From assembly GCF_002368115.1 (NCBI RefSeq), contig NZ_AP018316.1, positions 3,413,090 through 3,454,225 of the forward strand: a DNA stretch of 41,136 bases, given 5' to 3'. The notes under the pieces are model-generated. The model made no database searches, was not told the DNA's origin, and saw only the letters and a list, made by a program, of their open reading frames with translations. Below, piece by piece: positions 1 to 8,525 of this stretch. Position 1 is the stretch's first letter, and the number at the start of each line of letters is the position of its first letter. Both the position numbers and the translations under genes were made by a program. The DNA comes from Dolichospermum compactum NIES-806 (GTDB lineage: Bacteria; Cyanobacteriota; Cyanobacteriia; Cyanobacteriales; Nostocaceae).

Positions 1-1
1 G

Positions 2-910
2 AAATTAGATGAGGCTGTTGCTGCTTACCAAAAAGCTCTATCATTACCAGAAGATACTTTGGTAACTCCAACAACTGCCCATACTCTTGCAAATAATGGT
101 TTAGGTTTAGTATTGCAAGACCAAGAAAAGTTTGAAGAAGCTATAAAACATTTCGACAAAGCCGAAGAACTTGACCCCGATTATATATATGCTCGTAACA
201 ATAATATAGAAGCACGAAAATTATGGACTGAAAAACAAAATAAACTAGCCAGTGTAGAAAACGATATGGGATTTTTGCCCAAAAATGATCCCAACTTAAC
301 TGTTAAGCGTTCTGTCGTTCTCATTACTGCCAAGTTTTCTAACAGTCAACGTCAAGGAATTGAGGTTGGTACTGGTGTAGTTATCCAGCAAGATGCCAAC
401 CGGACATTAATTCTCACCAATCGTCATGTGATTTTTGATGGCAATGAACAGGGTGAAAATATTCAAGTGGAGTTTTTCAGTTCTCCACCAACAGGTAAAG
501 TCAGAATGAGGAGGAATGCCAAATTATTCCAAAAGACTCCTACAGATGAACTCGATTTAGCTGTTTTGGAAGTTAGCGGTAAACTACCAGAAGACATCCA
601 ACCTTTATCAACGTCTACTACCATCAACCCCGCAATGCCTATTCAAGTTATCGGTCATGATGCCCAAAGAGGTAAAGATAAATCATGGTCTGTCCAATCA
701 GGAAAAATCATTGTTCAGAACCAACAATTACAAATATCTGCAACCGCACTTAAACCTGGTTATTCTGGCAGTCCTGTGATAGACTCAAAAAATCGGCTCA
801 TAGGCATAGTTTATGCCCGAAAAACGGGTGAAACCAAAAATTTTGCCTATCCTATATCTGTAGTTAAAAAACAATTGTCCATCTGGAAAATTACTTTAAC
901 GAAACCATGA
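2..910 (+). CDS. TPR / trypsin-like serine protease (5' end outside window)
   Basis: The frame is open to the left edge, so the true start lies upstream; the TTG at 59 is only an internal codon. The N-terminal part reads as tetratricopeptide helices (KLDEAVAAYQKAL, then EEAIKHFDKAEELDPDY). The rest is a trypsin-like fold. The catalytic triad is visible as His in TNRHV (codon at 425), Asp in ELDLAV (codon at 554) and Ser in GYSGSP (codon at 764). TPR-plus-trypsin proteins are common in filamentous cyanobacteria; substrates are generally unknown. Its stop overlaps the start of the next gene by 4 nt (ATGA), so the two are probably co-translated. A regulatory or secreted protease is inferred; a signal peptide cannot be judged because the N-terminus is missing. 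Confidence 0.85.
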   Translation, partial: KLDEAVAAYQKALSLPEDTLVTPTTAHTLANNGLGLVLQDQEKFEEAIKHFDKAEELDPDYIYARNNNIEARKLWTEKQNKLASVENDMGFLPKNDPNLTVKRSVVLITAKFSNSQRQGIEVGTGVVIQQDANRTLILTNRHVIFDGNEQGENIQVEFFSSPPTGKVRMRRNAKLFQKTPTDELDLAVLEVSGKLPEDIQPLSTSTTINPAMPIQVIGHDAQRGKDKSWSVQSGKIIVQNQQLQISATALKPGYSGSPVIDSKNRLIGIVYARKTGETKNFAYPISVVKKQLSIWKITLTKP

Positions 911-1647
911 GTTATAAAATTCTACTGGCCAGCTTATTAATCCTCGGCATTAATCCTCTCTCTGCTGTTGCCTCTTGTCCTAAAGGAAATGCCCGTTCTA
1001 CAGATTATATCCGTCGGCAACCACCCAACCGTTGTGAAGGCATCAAACTCGAACCTTTAAGCGGCAATAGCTTGAGTTTAATTTCCATTGCTACCCGCAA
1101 CATTGCCAGTTATGGTAATACCATAACCTTACAAGTTCCCCGCATTAAAGATGGTAAAAATCCTCAAGTGATAGTCAAATCATTAGATGATAATTATCAC
1201 TATCAATTAGATGATTTGCTATTATCTAACAATGGTGCAAATTTCGGCTTTAGCTGGGATACTTACGTTCTTAAAAAAGCCAACATTCCTGCAAATAAAC
1301 TCCGCGCTGTAGCAGCTTATAGCCTGGGTTCTCAAAATGTTTATGTTCCCGTTACATTGGGAAAAACTTCTGGTAAATACGAGTTTGTTTTTTATTCTCA
1401 AGATCGAGTCAAATTTACCAGTGTAAAAATCGTCCCTCTCACAGATCAAAAAGATCAACAGCCAGTATATAGGACATCTCGCACTACCCCCAATAGTGGT
1501 GAAATTAGTTTCACCTGGGATGGAAGTAAATCTCCAGCAGGACGCTATCAACTTCACTATATCGCTAATATTGAACGCAGTAATGAACCAAGCGATAGAA
1601 TTGAACGACGCATCGTATTTGAACATAACCCAACCTGGTTAAAATAA
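907..1647 (+). CDS. secreted protein of unknown function, coupled to the upstream protease
   Basis: 246 residues. The N-terminus is a clear export signal (KILLASLLILGINPLSAVA) followed by Ser-Cys. The sequence V-A-S-C could be a weak lipobox or ordinary signal peptidase I cleavage, with the Cys pairing with Cys43. The mature part is beta-rich, and its C-terminal stretch (EISFTWDGSKSPAGRYQLHY) resembles an Ig-like or FlgD-like strand pattern; that is a visual impression only. Start at 907 is fixed by the ATGA overlap with the protease. I do not recognise the family. Position suggests it works with the protease outside the cytoplasm, perhaps as substrate or partner. Its last 86 codons are duplicated just downstream. 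Confidence 0.75.
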   Translation: MSYKILLASLLILGINPLSAVASCPKGNARSTDYIRRQPPNRCEGIKLEPLSGNSLSLISIATRNIASYGNTITLQVPRIKDGKNPQVIVKSLDDNYHYQLDDLLLSNNGANFGFSWDTYVLKKANIPANKLRAVAAYSLGSQNVYVPVTLGKTSGKYEFVFYSQDRVKFTSVKIVPLTDQKDQQPVYRTSRTTPNSGEISFTWDGSKSPAGRYQLHYIANIERSNEPSDRIERRIVFEHNPTWLK

Positions 1648-1913
1648 ATCATTTTATTCTCAAGATCGAGTCAAATTTACCAGTGTAAAAATCGTCCCTC
1701 TCACAGATCAAAAAGATCAACAGCCAGTATATAAGACATCTCGCACTACCCCCAATAGTGGTGAAATTAGTTTCACCTGGGATGGAAGTAAATCTCCAGC
1801 AGGACGCTATCAACTTCACTATATCGCTAATATTGAACGCAGTAATGAACCAAGCGATAGAATTGAACGACGCATCGTATTTGAACATAACCCAACCTGG
1901 TTAAAATAAATCA
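1390..1913 (+). repeat. tandem direct duplication, 2 x 262 bp
   Basis: Bases 1390-1651 are repeated immediately as 1652-1913 with one difference (G at 1472, A at 1734). The unit covers the last 86 codons of the secreted-protein gene, its TAA and the bases up to the A of the next gene's ATG. The second copy has no start codon in the gene's frame (262 is not a multiple of 3) and is a dead 3' fragment. Before the event the two genes were probably 3 nt apart; now 265 nt separate them. Near-identity implies a recent event or continuing gene conversion. Confidence 0.95.
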
Positions 1914-3169
1914 TGGCATTTCGGCAAAAAGTTAGACAGAAATCTTCTCAAAATTCCAGATTTAGTAAGATTAAGAACTTTATTATTACTAGGTCTGGCT
2001 TAATTCGGACAAAATTTAATAATATTAATCATAATTTTCTCCAGCAATTGCCAAATCTAAAACAATATCTAATCCAGCAAAAATCATCTATTTTGGTGAT
2101 AATATTGCTTGTGGTTTTATGTATTATTACTATTGCGGCTATTGTCCCTGGAACTCATATATTTGAAGGTAATCTTATTTTTCAAGAAATGAGTTTTACT
2201 CATGATGATAATCAACCTAAACTGTTTCTCGGCAATATTAAAAACATTAAAAAACTAGAAACCGAAGGTAAGCAAATATTAACTTTTACTGGCAGTTTTC
2301 AAAGTGAATCTTTACCAGAAATTAATAAATTAAATTCCTTAGAAATCCAACTTACAGAACGGGAAAGTAAAATAATTATTACTCCAGCCAATTCTCAGAC
2401 AGAAAGCGAAATTAATCTCAAGGAATTACGACTACAACCACAAACAAGAATAGCTAGACTAAATTATGATTTTTATCGTCAGCAACTAGCTTTTTCTCTT
2501 CTTCCCAATTCTCAAAATAATCCCAACCCCTTAGAAATCTATTTAGGTGAACAGCCTATCAAAGTTATTATAGAAGGTTATAAAATACCCAGTTTAAATT
2601 TACCGAAGTCACAGGATGATCAAGCACAATTAGAGTTTATTGTCAACCCCAATAATAAAGAATTTACTTTTAACATTCAAGAAAATACTAATATTTATCT
2701 CACTTTATCAAAACCACCAAAATATGAATCAGAACAATGGTTTAGAGGCAAAATAAAAACTAAAGATGTCACATTTACTCATGTAGATAAAAATGGTGGC
2801 AACCTCAGAGATGATTTAGAAATATCTACTATTCTCGAAGGTAAAATCCGCATGGCAGAACAGGATAGAGAAATTAAAGAAAATCAGTTTCTGATGGGAG
2901 AAGACACTAATAAACCGTTAAATATTCAACTTATCCGCAATCTGCAAATAATATCTGATAAAAAAGGTATAGAAGCACGTTTTTCTGGTAAAACCAAACA
3001 AATTCAAATTGGACTAGATCAAGATTTTCCTGTTTCTAGTATCCAAGGTAGTTGGTTAGATGGGGTGCTACCTCGTGATGCCATTATTGCCCTATTTTCC
3101 TTTGGTGCTGCTACCGTGGCTAATCTTCTTTCTTGGTTATTTAGTAATACCAATTCCCGCAAACCATAA
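1913..3169 (+). CDS. membrane-anchored protein of unknown function
   Basis: 418 residues. A basic N-terminus (MAFRQKVRQKSSQ) leads to a strong membrane segment at about residues 59-79 (ILVIILLVVLCIITIAAIV). A roughly 300-residue hydrophilic, beta-rich region follows, and a second hydrophobic segment lies near the C-terminus (about 388-410, IIALFSFGAATVANLLSWLF). With few intervening hydrophobics the middle is probably outside the cytoplasm. No catalytic motif is visible and I do not recognise the family. The ATG at 1913 is the first base after the duplicated block. It follows the protease and secreted-protein genes and probably formed one operon with them before the duplication separated them. 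Confidence 0.75.
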   Translation: MAFRQKVRQKSSQNSRFSKIKNFIITRSGLIRTKFNNINHNFLQQLPNLKQYLIQQKSSILVIILLVVLCIITIAAIVPGTHIFEGNLIFQEMSFTHDDNQPKLFLGNIKNIKKLETEGKQILTFTGSFQSESLPEINKLNSLEIQLTERESKIIITPANSQTESEINLKELRLQPQTRIARLNYDFYRQQLAFSLLPNSQNNPNPLEIYLGEQPIKVIIEGYKIPSLNLPKSQDDQAQLEFIVNPNNKEFTFNIQENTNIYLTLSKPPKYESEQWFRGKIKTKDVTFTHVDKNGGNLRDDLEISTILEGKIRMAEQDREIKENQFLMGEDTNKPLNIQLIRNLQIISDKKGIEARFSGKTKQIQIGLDQDFPVSSIQGSWLDGVLPRDAIIALFSFGAATVANLLSWLFSNTNSRKP

Positions 3170-3193
3170 TATATTTGTGAAATAGATAAGATA

Positions 3194-3216
3194 CCCGACT
3201 TTTTGAAAAAGTTGGG
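3194..3216. terminator. hairpin between convergent genes
   Basis: An 11-bp inverted repeat (cccgacttttt / aaaaagttggg, one G-T pair) sits between the ends of the plus-strand membrane-protein gene and the minus-strand glutaredoxin-like gene. A bidirectional terminator role fits the position. A close relative of the same hairpin lies at 8482-8504, so it may also be a dispersed repeat. Confidence 0.55.
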
Positions 3217-3234
3217 AATCTGGGTATTAGAGTT

Positions 3235-3498
3235 TCAAGTTTTCACATAATCACTTAACATTTTTTCCAACCGTTCCACACTCAGACGAGGAGAAGGACG
3301 GGGTATCAGTTTTTCTTTACCGTCACCAATGAGTAAATGTAGTACCGGAATTTCATATTGATATGCTGCAAACCAATCATCACGAGTGGTAATATCCCGT
3401 ACTTCCAACTCAAAACTGAGATTTTTGATTTGTTCGAGTTTTTCCTGTAAACCTTCACAAAGATGACAACCGGGTTTGCTGTAGAGAATTAATTGCAT
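3235..3498 (-). CDS. glutaredoxin-like protein (DUF836 type)
   Basis: 87 residues, thioredoxin-fold size. It begins MQLILYSKPGCHLCEG, giving a redox CxxC at Cys11 and Cys14, and has the cis-Pro motif in YEIPVLHL near residue 52. Both are hallmarks of the small glutaredoxin-like DUF836 family, which is thought to perform cytoplasmic thiol-disulfide exchange. It stands alone: the neighbours are convergent on one side and a 395-bp non-coding gap on the other. The physiological target is unknown. Confidence 0.85.
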   Translation of the reverse strand: MQLILYSKPGCHLCEGLQEKLEQIKNLSFELEVRDITTRDDWFAAYQYEIPVLHLLIGDGKEKLIPRPSPRLSVERLEKMLSDYVKT

Positions 3499-3570
3499 GA
3501 GTTGAGACTAAACAATGAAAATGTGTTTTATACTTATTTTAACTAAAAATACAATTTTATAGAAAAATAT

Positions 3571-3801
3571 CTGATAGCGTGGCGTAAGCCATATCAGGAT
3601 ATTCAGGATTACAAGATTAACAGGATGAAAAAATAGATGATAATTAATGGTGATAAATAAAAACCCCAATTACAGCCAATTACAGCGATTTCCAATCATA
3701 TAAGGTACATCCTAGCCCCCTCATCGCACCCCCCTAAATCCCCCCGCAGCGGGGGGAAGAAAAGGATAAGCTTTTGATACTGGAGGGGGTTGGGGGTGGG
3801 G
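3571..3801. repeat. dispersed small repeats in the 3499-3893 gap
   Basis: No convincing gene is present in this gap. At 3571-3597 the core agcgtggcgtaagccat lies between ctgat and atcag; the same 17-mer recurs at 29352-29368 and a variant at 14834-14855. At about 3716-3801 is a C-run/G-run inverted repeat whose tightest part is ccccccgcagcgggggg (3740-3756), followed by ggagggggttgggggtgggg. Such elements are typical dispersed repeats of filamentous cyanobacteria. The short ORF that runs through the G-rich part is rejected as a gene. Confidence 0.7.
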
Positions 3802-3893
3802 TTCTTGTTCCAGGTTTGATGACAATTTGCTGTAAATCATCATCTGTTACAAAATTAATATCAACGTAATGCACCCTACAATAATACTGACAT

Positions 3894-5444
3894 TCACAAA
3901 ACCTTACCAAATCCTCCACCTCCAGGAGTTTCTATGATAAAAATATCCCCTGAATTCATCTCTACTGTAGCTGTATTACCTAAATTTTCCTCAGTTCCAT
4001 TCTCACGTTTTATCCAGTTTCTTCCTACTTTTCCGCTTCCTCCACCATGCAAACCAAAGGGAGGAATTAACCGATGACTAGAAAGAATATTAGCTGTCAT
4101 TGGTTCGAGAAATTTAATCCGACGAATTACGCCATTTCCACCTGAATATGTGCCTTTACCACCACTATCAGAACGCAAACTAAAGCTTTCTACTTGTACA
4201 GGATAACGAGTTTCTAAAACTTCTGGATCAGTTAAACGGGAGTTAGTCATGTGAGTATGAATCGCATCAGTACCATGATAATTTATCCCCGCACCTGAAC
4301 CACCACAAATGGTTTCATAATATTGATATTTTTCATTCCCAAAGGTAAAATTATTCATTGTTCCTTGAGAAGCAGCCATGACACCTAAAGCACCATATAA
4401 AGCATCAACAATTGTTTGTGAAGTTTCTACATTTCCTGCTACCACTGCTGCGGGATAGATTGGGTTTAACATACAGCCTTGAGGAATTATAATTTCTAAA
4501 GGTTTAAGACACCCAGTATTGAGAGGAATATTATCATCAACTAAAGTACGGAACACATATAAAACGGCTGCTTGTGTTACAGCTTTGGGAGCATTAAAAT
4601 TACTATTTAGTTGTGCAGATGTTCCCGTAAAATCAATTTTAGCACTCCGATTTTCTCGGTTAATTGTCACTGCAACCTGAATTTTTGCACCGCTATCCAT
4701 TTCATAAATAAATGCACCATTTTTCAAAACATCAATTGCTCGTCTGACGGATTCTTCAGCATTATTTTGGACAAACTGCATATAAGTTTGTACTGTTGTT
4801 AGTCCATATTGATTGACCATTTTATCAAGTTCTTGGACTCCCCTTTCATTAGCAGCTATTTGAGCTTTAAAATCGGCAATATTTTGATCAGGATTGCGAC
4901 TAGGATAGGGATGATTTAAGAGATAATTTCTCACGGCTGTTTCTTGAAAGTCTCCCTGTTCAACTAAGAGAAAATTATCAAATATAATTCCTTCTTCTGC
5001 TACTGTGGTACTGTGAGGGGGCATAGAACCAGGAGTAATACCACCGATATCTGCTTGATGTCCACGAGAAGCAACATAAAAGATAATTTGTGTTTTTTCT
5101 ATATCAAAAATTGGGGTAATGGCTGTGACATCAGGTAAATGTGTTCCCCCATTATAGGGGTTATTTGATAAATAAACATTTCCCGGTTTAATATTGTCAC
5201 CTCGATCATTAATTAAACTGATGACACTTTCACTCATTGAGCCTAAGTGTACAGGAATATGAGGTGCATTTGCAACTAATGAACCGGAAGCATCAAAAAT
5301 AGCACAGGAAAAATCTAGCCGTTCTTTAATATTAACTGATGTTGCGGTATTTTGCAGCACAATTCCCATTTGTTCGGCGATGAATTGATAGAGGTTTTTG
5401 AATATTTCTAAACGAATGGGATCTGGTTGAGATATGGTATACAT
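3894..5444 (-). CDS. hyuB: hydantoinase B / 5-oxoprolinase, B subunit
   Basis: 516 residues, normal for a stand-alone HyuB. Family signatures are the N-terminal DPIRLEIFKNLYQFIAEQMG, then DFSCAIFDASGSLVANAPHI and HLGSMSESV, the SNNPYNGGTHLPDVTAI segment and the Gly-rich end ETPGGGGFGK. With the HyuA half at 6352-8451 it should form the ATP-dependent amidohydrolase that opens hydantoins or 5-oxoproline. In many organisms the two halves are fused or adjacent; here a Uma2 gene lies between them. Which ring substrate is used cannot be told from sequence alone. Start at 5444 gives the standard family N-terminus. Confidence 0.92.
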   Translation of the reverse strand: MYTISQPDPIRLEIFKNLYQFIAEQMGIVLQNTATSVNIKERLDFSCAIFDASGSLVANAPHIPVHLGSMSESVISLINDRGDNIKPGNVYLSNNPYNGGTHLPDVTAITPIFDIEKTQIIFYVASRGHQADIGGITPGSMPPHSTTVAEEGIIFDNFLLVEQGDFQETAVRNYLLNHPYPSRNPDQNIADFKAQIAANERGVQELDKMVNQYGLTTVQTYMQFVQNNAEESVRRAIDVLKNGAFIYEMDSGAKIQVAVTINRENRSAKIDFTGTSAQLNSNFNAPKAVTQAAVLYVFRTLVDDNIPLNTGCLKPLEIIIPQGCMLNPIYPAAVVAGNVETSQTIVDALYGALGVMAASQGTMNNFTFGNEKYQYYETICGGSGAGINYHGTDAIHTHMTNSRLTDPEVLETRYPVQVESFSLRSDSGGKGTYSGGNGVIRRIKFLEPMTANILSSHRLIPPFGLHGGGSGKVGRNWIKRENGTEENLGNTATVEMNSGDIFIIETPGGGGFGKVL

Positions 5445-5476
5445 TTTTTCACTTAATTAATTTCAAGATAAACAAT

Positions 5477-5508
5477 ATGTTGGGTTTCCTTGCGTCAACC
5501 CAACCTAC
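5477..5508. repeat. copy 1 of a hairpin repeat flanking the Uma2 gene
   Basis: The sequence atgttgggtttc, a short spacer, then caacccaacctac forms an 8-bp stem (gttgggtt / aacccaac). A second copy with a different loop is at 6322-6355. The two lie one on each side of the Uma2 gene: this copy follows its stop codon, the other overlaps the hyuA stop codon. Confidence 0.8.
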
Positions 5509-5516
5509 ATTTTTTA

Positions 5517-6197
5517 TTAAATTGTATCTGGATCTATATTTAATTCCCGCAGTTTTGTGGCCAAACGTTCTGCTTTTCTTGCTTCCTGTTCTGCGGTTTC
5601 TTCAGGTGTGGGGACTAAATTGCCTTCTGATGTGAAATAACGCAATAAACCTTCATGAATTCCTAAATATAAACCTAATTGTTGACTCCATAAATGCCCT
5701 TTTTCGGTGGCTTTTATAGGTTGATATTTTCCGTCTGTGATATGAAATCCTGCAAATTCTAATGTATAAGGATCAAACCAAAAATAGTCAGGTGTGCGGA
5801 AAGTTTCTTGATAAAGTTCTTTTTTTGATTCTCTATCTATTTTGGCTGTTGTTGGTGAGAGAATTTCGACAATTACATGAGGATATTTACCGTTTTCTTC
5901 CCACACTACCCAACTTTTACGAGTTTTTCTGTCAGTTCCTAAGACTACAAAAAAATCAGGCCCACGAAAATTTTCTGTTTTCTTCTGATGTGGACTATAA
6001 TAAATACTCAGATTTCCCGCAGCATAGAAATCAGTTCTGTCTTTCCATAACCATTCCAAACATTTGAAAAGTAGGATTATTTGTCGTAGGTGTAGTTCTG
6101 TTTCCACGGGAGGTTCATCACTATATAGGTCACTGGGAGGAAAAATAACATCTGGAGAGATGATTTTTTCAGATGCTATTTCTTGAGTAATCATCAT
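5517..6197 (-). CDS. Uma2-family (DUF820) restriction-endonuclease-like protein
   Basis: 226 residues. The PD-(D/E)XK-type core is visible: GPDFFVVLGTD (Asp81), PHVIVEILSPTT (Glu111), the Lys-rich helix KIDRESKKELYQ, and RTPDYFWFDPYTLEF. The C-terminus is a charged helix with the common cyanobacterial ending (AEQEARKAERLATKLREL). The family is greatly expanded in cyanobacteria and its biological role is poorly defined; nuclease activity is predicted from the fold. The gene sits between hyuA and hyuB with a copy of the same hairpin repeat on each side, which suggests insertion into an older hyuA-hyuB operon. Confidence 0.9.
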   Translation of the reverse strand: MMITQEIASEKIISPDVIFPPSDLYSDEPPVETELHLRQIILLFKCLEWLWKDRTDFYAAGNLSIYYSPHQKKTENFRGPDFFVVLGTDRKTRKSWVVWEENGKYPHVIVEILSPTTAKIDRESKKELYQETFRTPDYFWFDPYTLEFAGFHITDGKYQPIKATEKGHLWSQQLGLYLGIHEGLLRYFTSEGNLVPTPEETAEQEARKAERLATKLRELNIDPDTI

Positions 6198-6321
6198 GAT
6201 ATGATACCAAGTAGTTATTTGTTTATTCTAACATTAATTACCAATTGATAATTAATCCATTCAAGGTCTTATCTGTGTTTATCTGCGTTCAAATATTCTG
6301 AAAATCTTATTTTCTTTGGAA

Positions 6322-6355
6322 ATGTTGGGTTTCGCAAAGGCTCAACCCAACCTAC
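6322..6355. repeat. copy 2 of the hairpin repeat; overlaps the hyuA stop
   Basis: This is the same gttgggtt / aacccaac stem as at 5477-5508. The cctac end of the repeat supplies the TAG stop of hyuA (complement of 6352-6354). Transcription leaving hyuA therefore runs straight into this hairpin, but there is no U-tract after it, so terminator function is uncertain. Confidence 0.75.
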
Positions 6356-8451
6356 GAAAAATGGCGTTGTAAAATTAAGTGATTTTGTTTCGTTAATGTT
6401 GCTTCCCAGTGAGGTTCAACGACAATTGTGCTGATTTTTTCGACAATGATAGCAGGTCCGATTATACTATCTTCTGGTTGTAAATTATCCCGGTAATAAA
6501 CAGGAGTATCATGCCATTTATCAGCCGTAAACATTTTTACTATTTCCACAGGTGTGGGATTTTGATCGAAAGGACGATTACGAGTAATTAATGGTTCTTG
6601 AGGAGTATCCATTTTTTGAATTACTTCTACTGAAACTGATTCGACAATTAAGGTTTTCTCGGTTTGAATGAAACCATATCTATTTTTATGCTCAGTTTCA
6701 AATTCTTTTCGCATTAATGCCACATCATCTGCGAAATCAATGTTTAATGTAGAGTTAGTCCCATCATATTTTAAGTTAATTTTTTGAACTATTTCTTCTC
6801 TACTTGTTTTATCGGAGTTAATAGTAGTTCTTGCTTGGGTTTCCAAAGATGCTATCAATTGCTTTAGTTGTGGAATCAATGTTTGATTCAAGGGTTTTTC
6901 TACGCCTGTTTCTTTAATTGAGCGAATATCAGCTAATCCCATACCATAAGCAGAAAGAACTCCTGCATAGGGGTGAAGAAATATCTTTTTCATTCCTAAA
7001 GTATCAGCAATTAAACAAGCAACTTGTCCTCCTGCACCACCAAAACAACAAAGGACATATTCGGTGACATCATAACCTTTTTGTAAACTGATTTTTTTGA
7101 TGGCATTTGCCATATTTTCCACAGCGATCGCTATAAATCCTGCTGCTACTTGTTCCGGTCTAGAATTGTTGCCTGTGGCGGCTACTATCGCCTGGGATAG
7201 TTGGATAAATTGTTTTTTGACGATATCTTTATCTAAAGGTAAATTGCCTGTAATTCCCAAGACAGAGGGGAAATATTGAGGGTGAATTTTTCCTAACATG
7301 ACATTAGCATCTGTGACGGTTAACTGTCCCCCACGACGGTAACAAGCCGGTCCTGGATTTGCTCCCGCAGATTGGGGTCCGACACGATAACTAGAACCAT
7401 CAAAATATAAAATTGAACCGCCTCCAGCCGCAATGGTATTAATTGCTAATACGGGAACTCGCATTCTTGCACCAGCAATTTCTGAGTCTAATTGGCGTTC
7501 ATATTCTCCTTTAAAGTGGGCAACATCTGTACTTGTTCCGCCCATATCAAAGGTAATTACTAATTCAAACCCTGCTCTTTTACTGGTTTGAATTGCACCG
7601 ACAATACCGCCAGCCGGACCGCTTAGAATACTATCTTTTCCTTGAAATTGTTGTGCGTCGGTTAAGCCGCCATCAGATTTCATAAACATTAATTTTACTC
7701 CAGGTAGTTGATTGGCTACTTGGTTAATGTAGTGCCGCAAAATCGGAGTTAGATAAGCATCTACTACGGTTGTATCTCCTCGGCTAACTAATCTCATTAA
7801 TGGACTAACTTGATGGGATATAGAAATTTGTGTAAAGCCAATTTCCTGAGCTATTTGTGCTACTTGTTGTTCGTGGTATAGATAGCGATCGCTGTGCATG
7901 AAAACAATGGCACAACTGCGAATCCCTGTGTGATAAGCCGCTTGTAAATCATGTTTAGTTTTTTCAATATTGACGGCTATTAATTCCTGACCATGAGCAT
8001 CATAACGTTCCTCTATTTCAATTACCTGCTCATACAGCATGGTAGGTAAAATTATCTTCCTAGCAAAGATATTGGGACGATTTTGATAACCAATTCTCAA
8101 CGCATCTTTAAAGCCTTTAGTAATAGCTAAAACTACCCGATCTCCTTTTCTTTCTAATAGGGCATTTGTGGCTACTGTTGTCCCCATTTTGACTGTTTCT
8201 ATGGCTTCAGTCGGGATAGTTTCTTGGCTGGAAATACCCAGAATATCTCGAATACCTTGAATAGCTGCATCTTGATATTGTTCAGGATTTTCTGATAGTA
8301 ATTTATAGACTATAATCCATTGTTTATTAGGGAGAGGAACAATTAAAAAACGTTCTTGATGTTTTGAAAGTCTATTGATTATGGTTTGATTATTGGTAAT
8401 AGCAACTATATCTGTAAATGTGCCACCTCTGTCTGCAAATACTTTTAACAT
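6352..8451 (-). CDS. hyuA: hydantoinase A / 5-oxoprolinase, A subunit
   Basis: 699 residues, the usual HyuA length. The N-terminal ADRGGTFTDIVAI is the actin-like ATP-binding signature, here in the 'DRGGTFTD' form typical of 5-oxoprolinases rather than 'DIGGTFTD'. Further family motifs are GTTVATNALLERKG, SGPAGGIVGAI, FDMGGTSTDVA, GPQSAGANPGPACYRRGG and the late CCFGGAGGQVACLIAD. It is expected to bind ATP and act with HyuB on a cyclic imide or 5-oxoproline in the cytoplasm. It is the upstream gene of hyuA-uma2-hyuB on the minus strand. 5-Oxoprolinase is my preferred activity, from the N-terminal signature. Confidence 0.92.
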   Translation of the reverse strand: MLKVFADRGGTFTDIVAITNNQTIINRLSKHQERFLIVPLPNKQWIIVYKLLSENPEQYQDAAIQGIRDILGISSQETIPTEAIETVKMGTTVATNALLERKGDRVVLAITKGFKDALRIGYQNRPNIFARKIILPTMLYEQVIEIEERYDAHGQELIAVNIEKTKHDLQAAYHTGIRSCAIVFMHSDRYLYHEQQVAQIAQEIGFTQISISHQVSPLMRLVSRGDTTVVDAYLTPILRHYINQVANQLPGVKLMFMKSDGGLTDAQQFQGKDSILSGPAGGIVGAIQTSKRAGFELVITFDMGGTSTDVAHFKGEYERQLDSEIAGARMRVPVLAINTIAAGGGSILYFDGSSYRVGPQSAGANPGPACYRRGGQLTVTDANVMLGKIHPQYFPSVLGITGNLPLDKDIVKKQFIQLSQAIVAATGNNSRPEQVAAGFIAIAVENMANAIKKISLQKGYDVTEYVLCCFGGAGGQVACLIADTLGMKKIFLHPYAGVLSAYGMGLADIRSIKETGVEKPLNQTLIPQLKQLIASLETQARTTINSDKTSREEIVQKINLKYDGTNSTLNIDFADDVALMRKEFETEHKNRYGFIQTEKTLIVESVSVEVIQKMDTPQEPLITRNRPFDQNPTPVEIVKMFTADKWHDTPVYYRDNLQPEDSIIGPAIIVEKISTIVVEPHWEATLTKQNHLILQRHFS

Positions 8452-8481
8452 TATTCAATTTCCTCAACAATAAGTCAGATT

Positions 8482-8504
8482 CCCGACTTCTTGAAGAAGT
8501 CGGG
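8482..8504. terminator. perfect 11-bp hairpin between htrA-type gene and hyuA
   Basis: The arms cccgacttctt and aagaagtcggg pair perfectly around a tight centre. It lies between the stop of the protease gene and the start of hyuA, both on the minus strand, where it could end protease transcription. The hairpin at 3194-3216 is a sibling. Confidence 0.55.
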
Positions 8505-8525
8505 GATCTTGTTGTTCAAAACTAA

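Noticed and set aside
1222..1888. Two minus-strand ORFs (1222-1626 and 1649-1888) that begin with the same protein sequence
   Set aside because: They are the reverse frames of the duplicated 262-bp block, not a gene family.
3734..3919. Minus-strand 61-codon ORF
   Set aside because: It runs through the G-rich dispersed repeat and overlaps the end of hyuB; no family resemblance.
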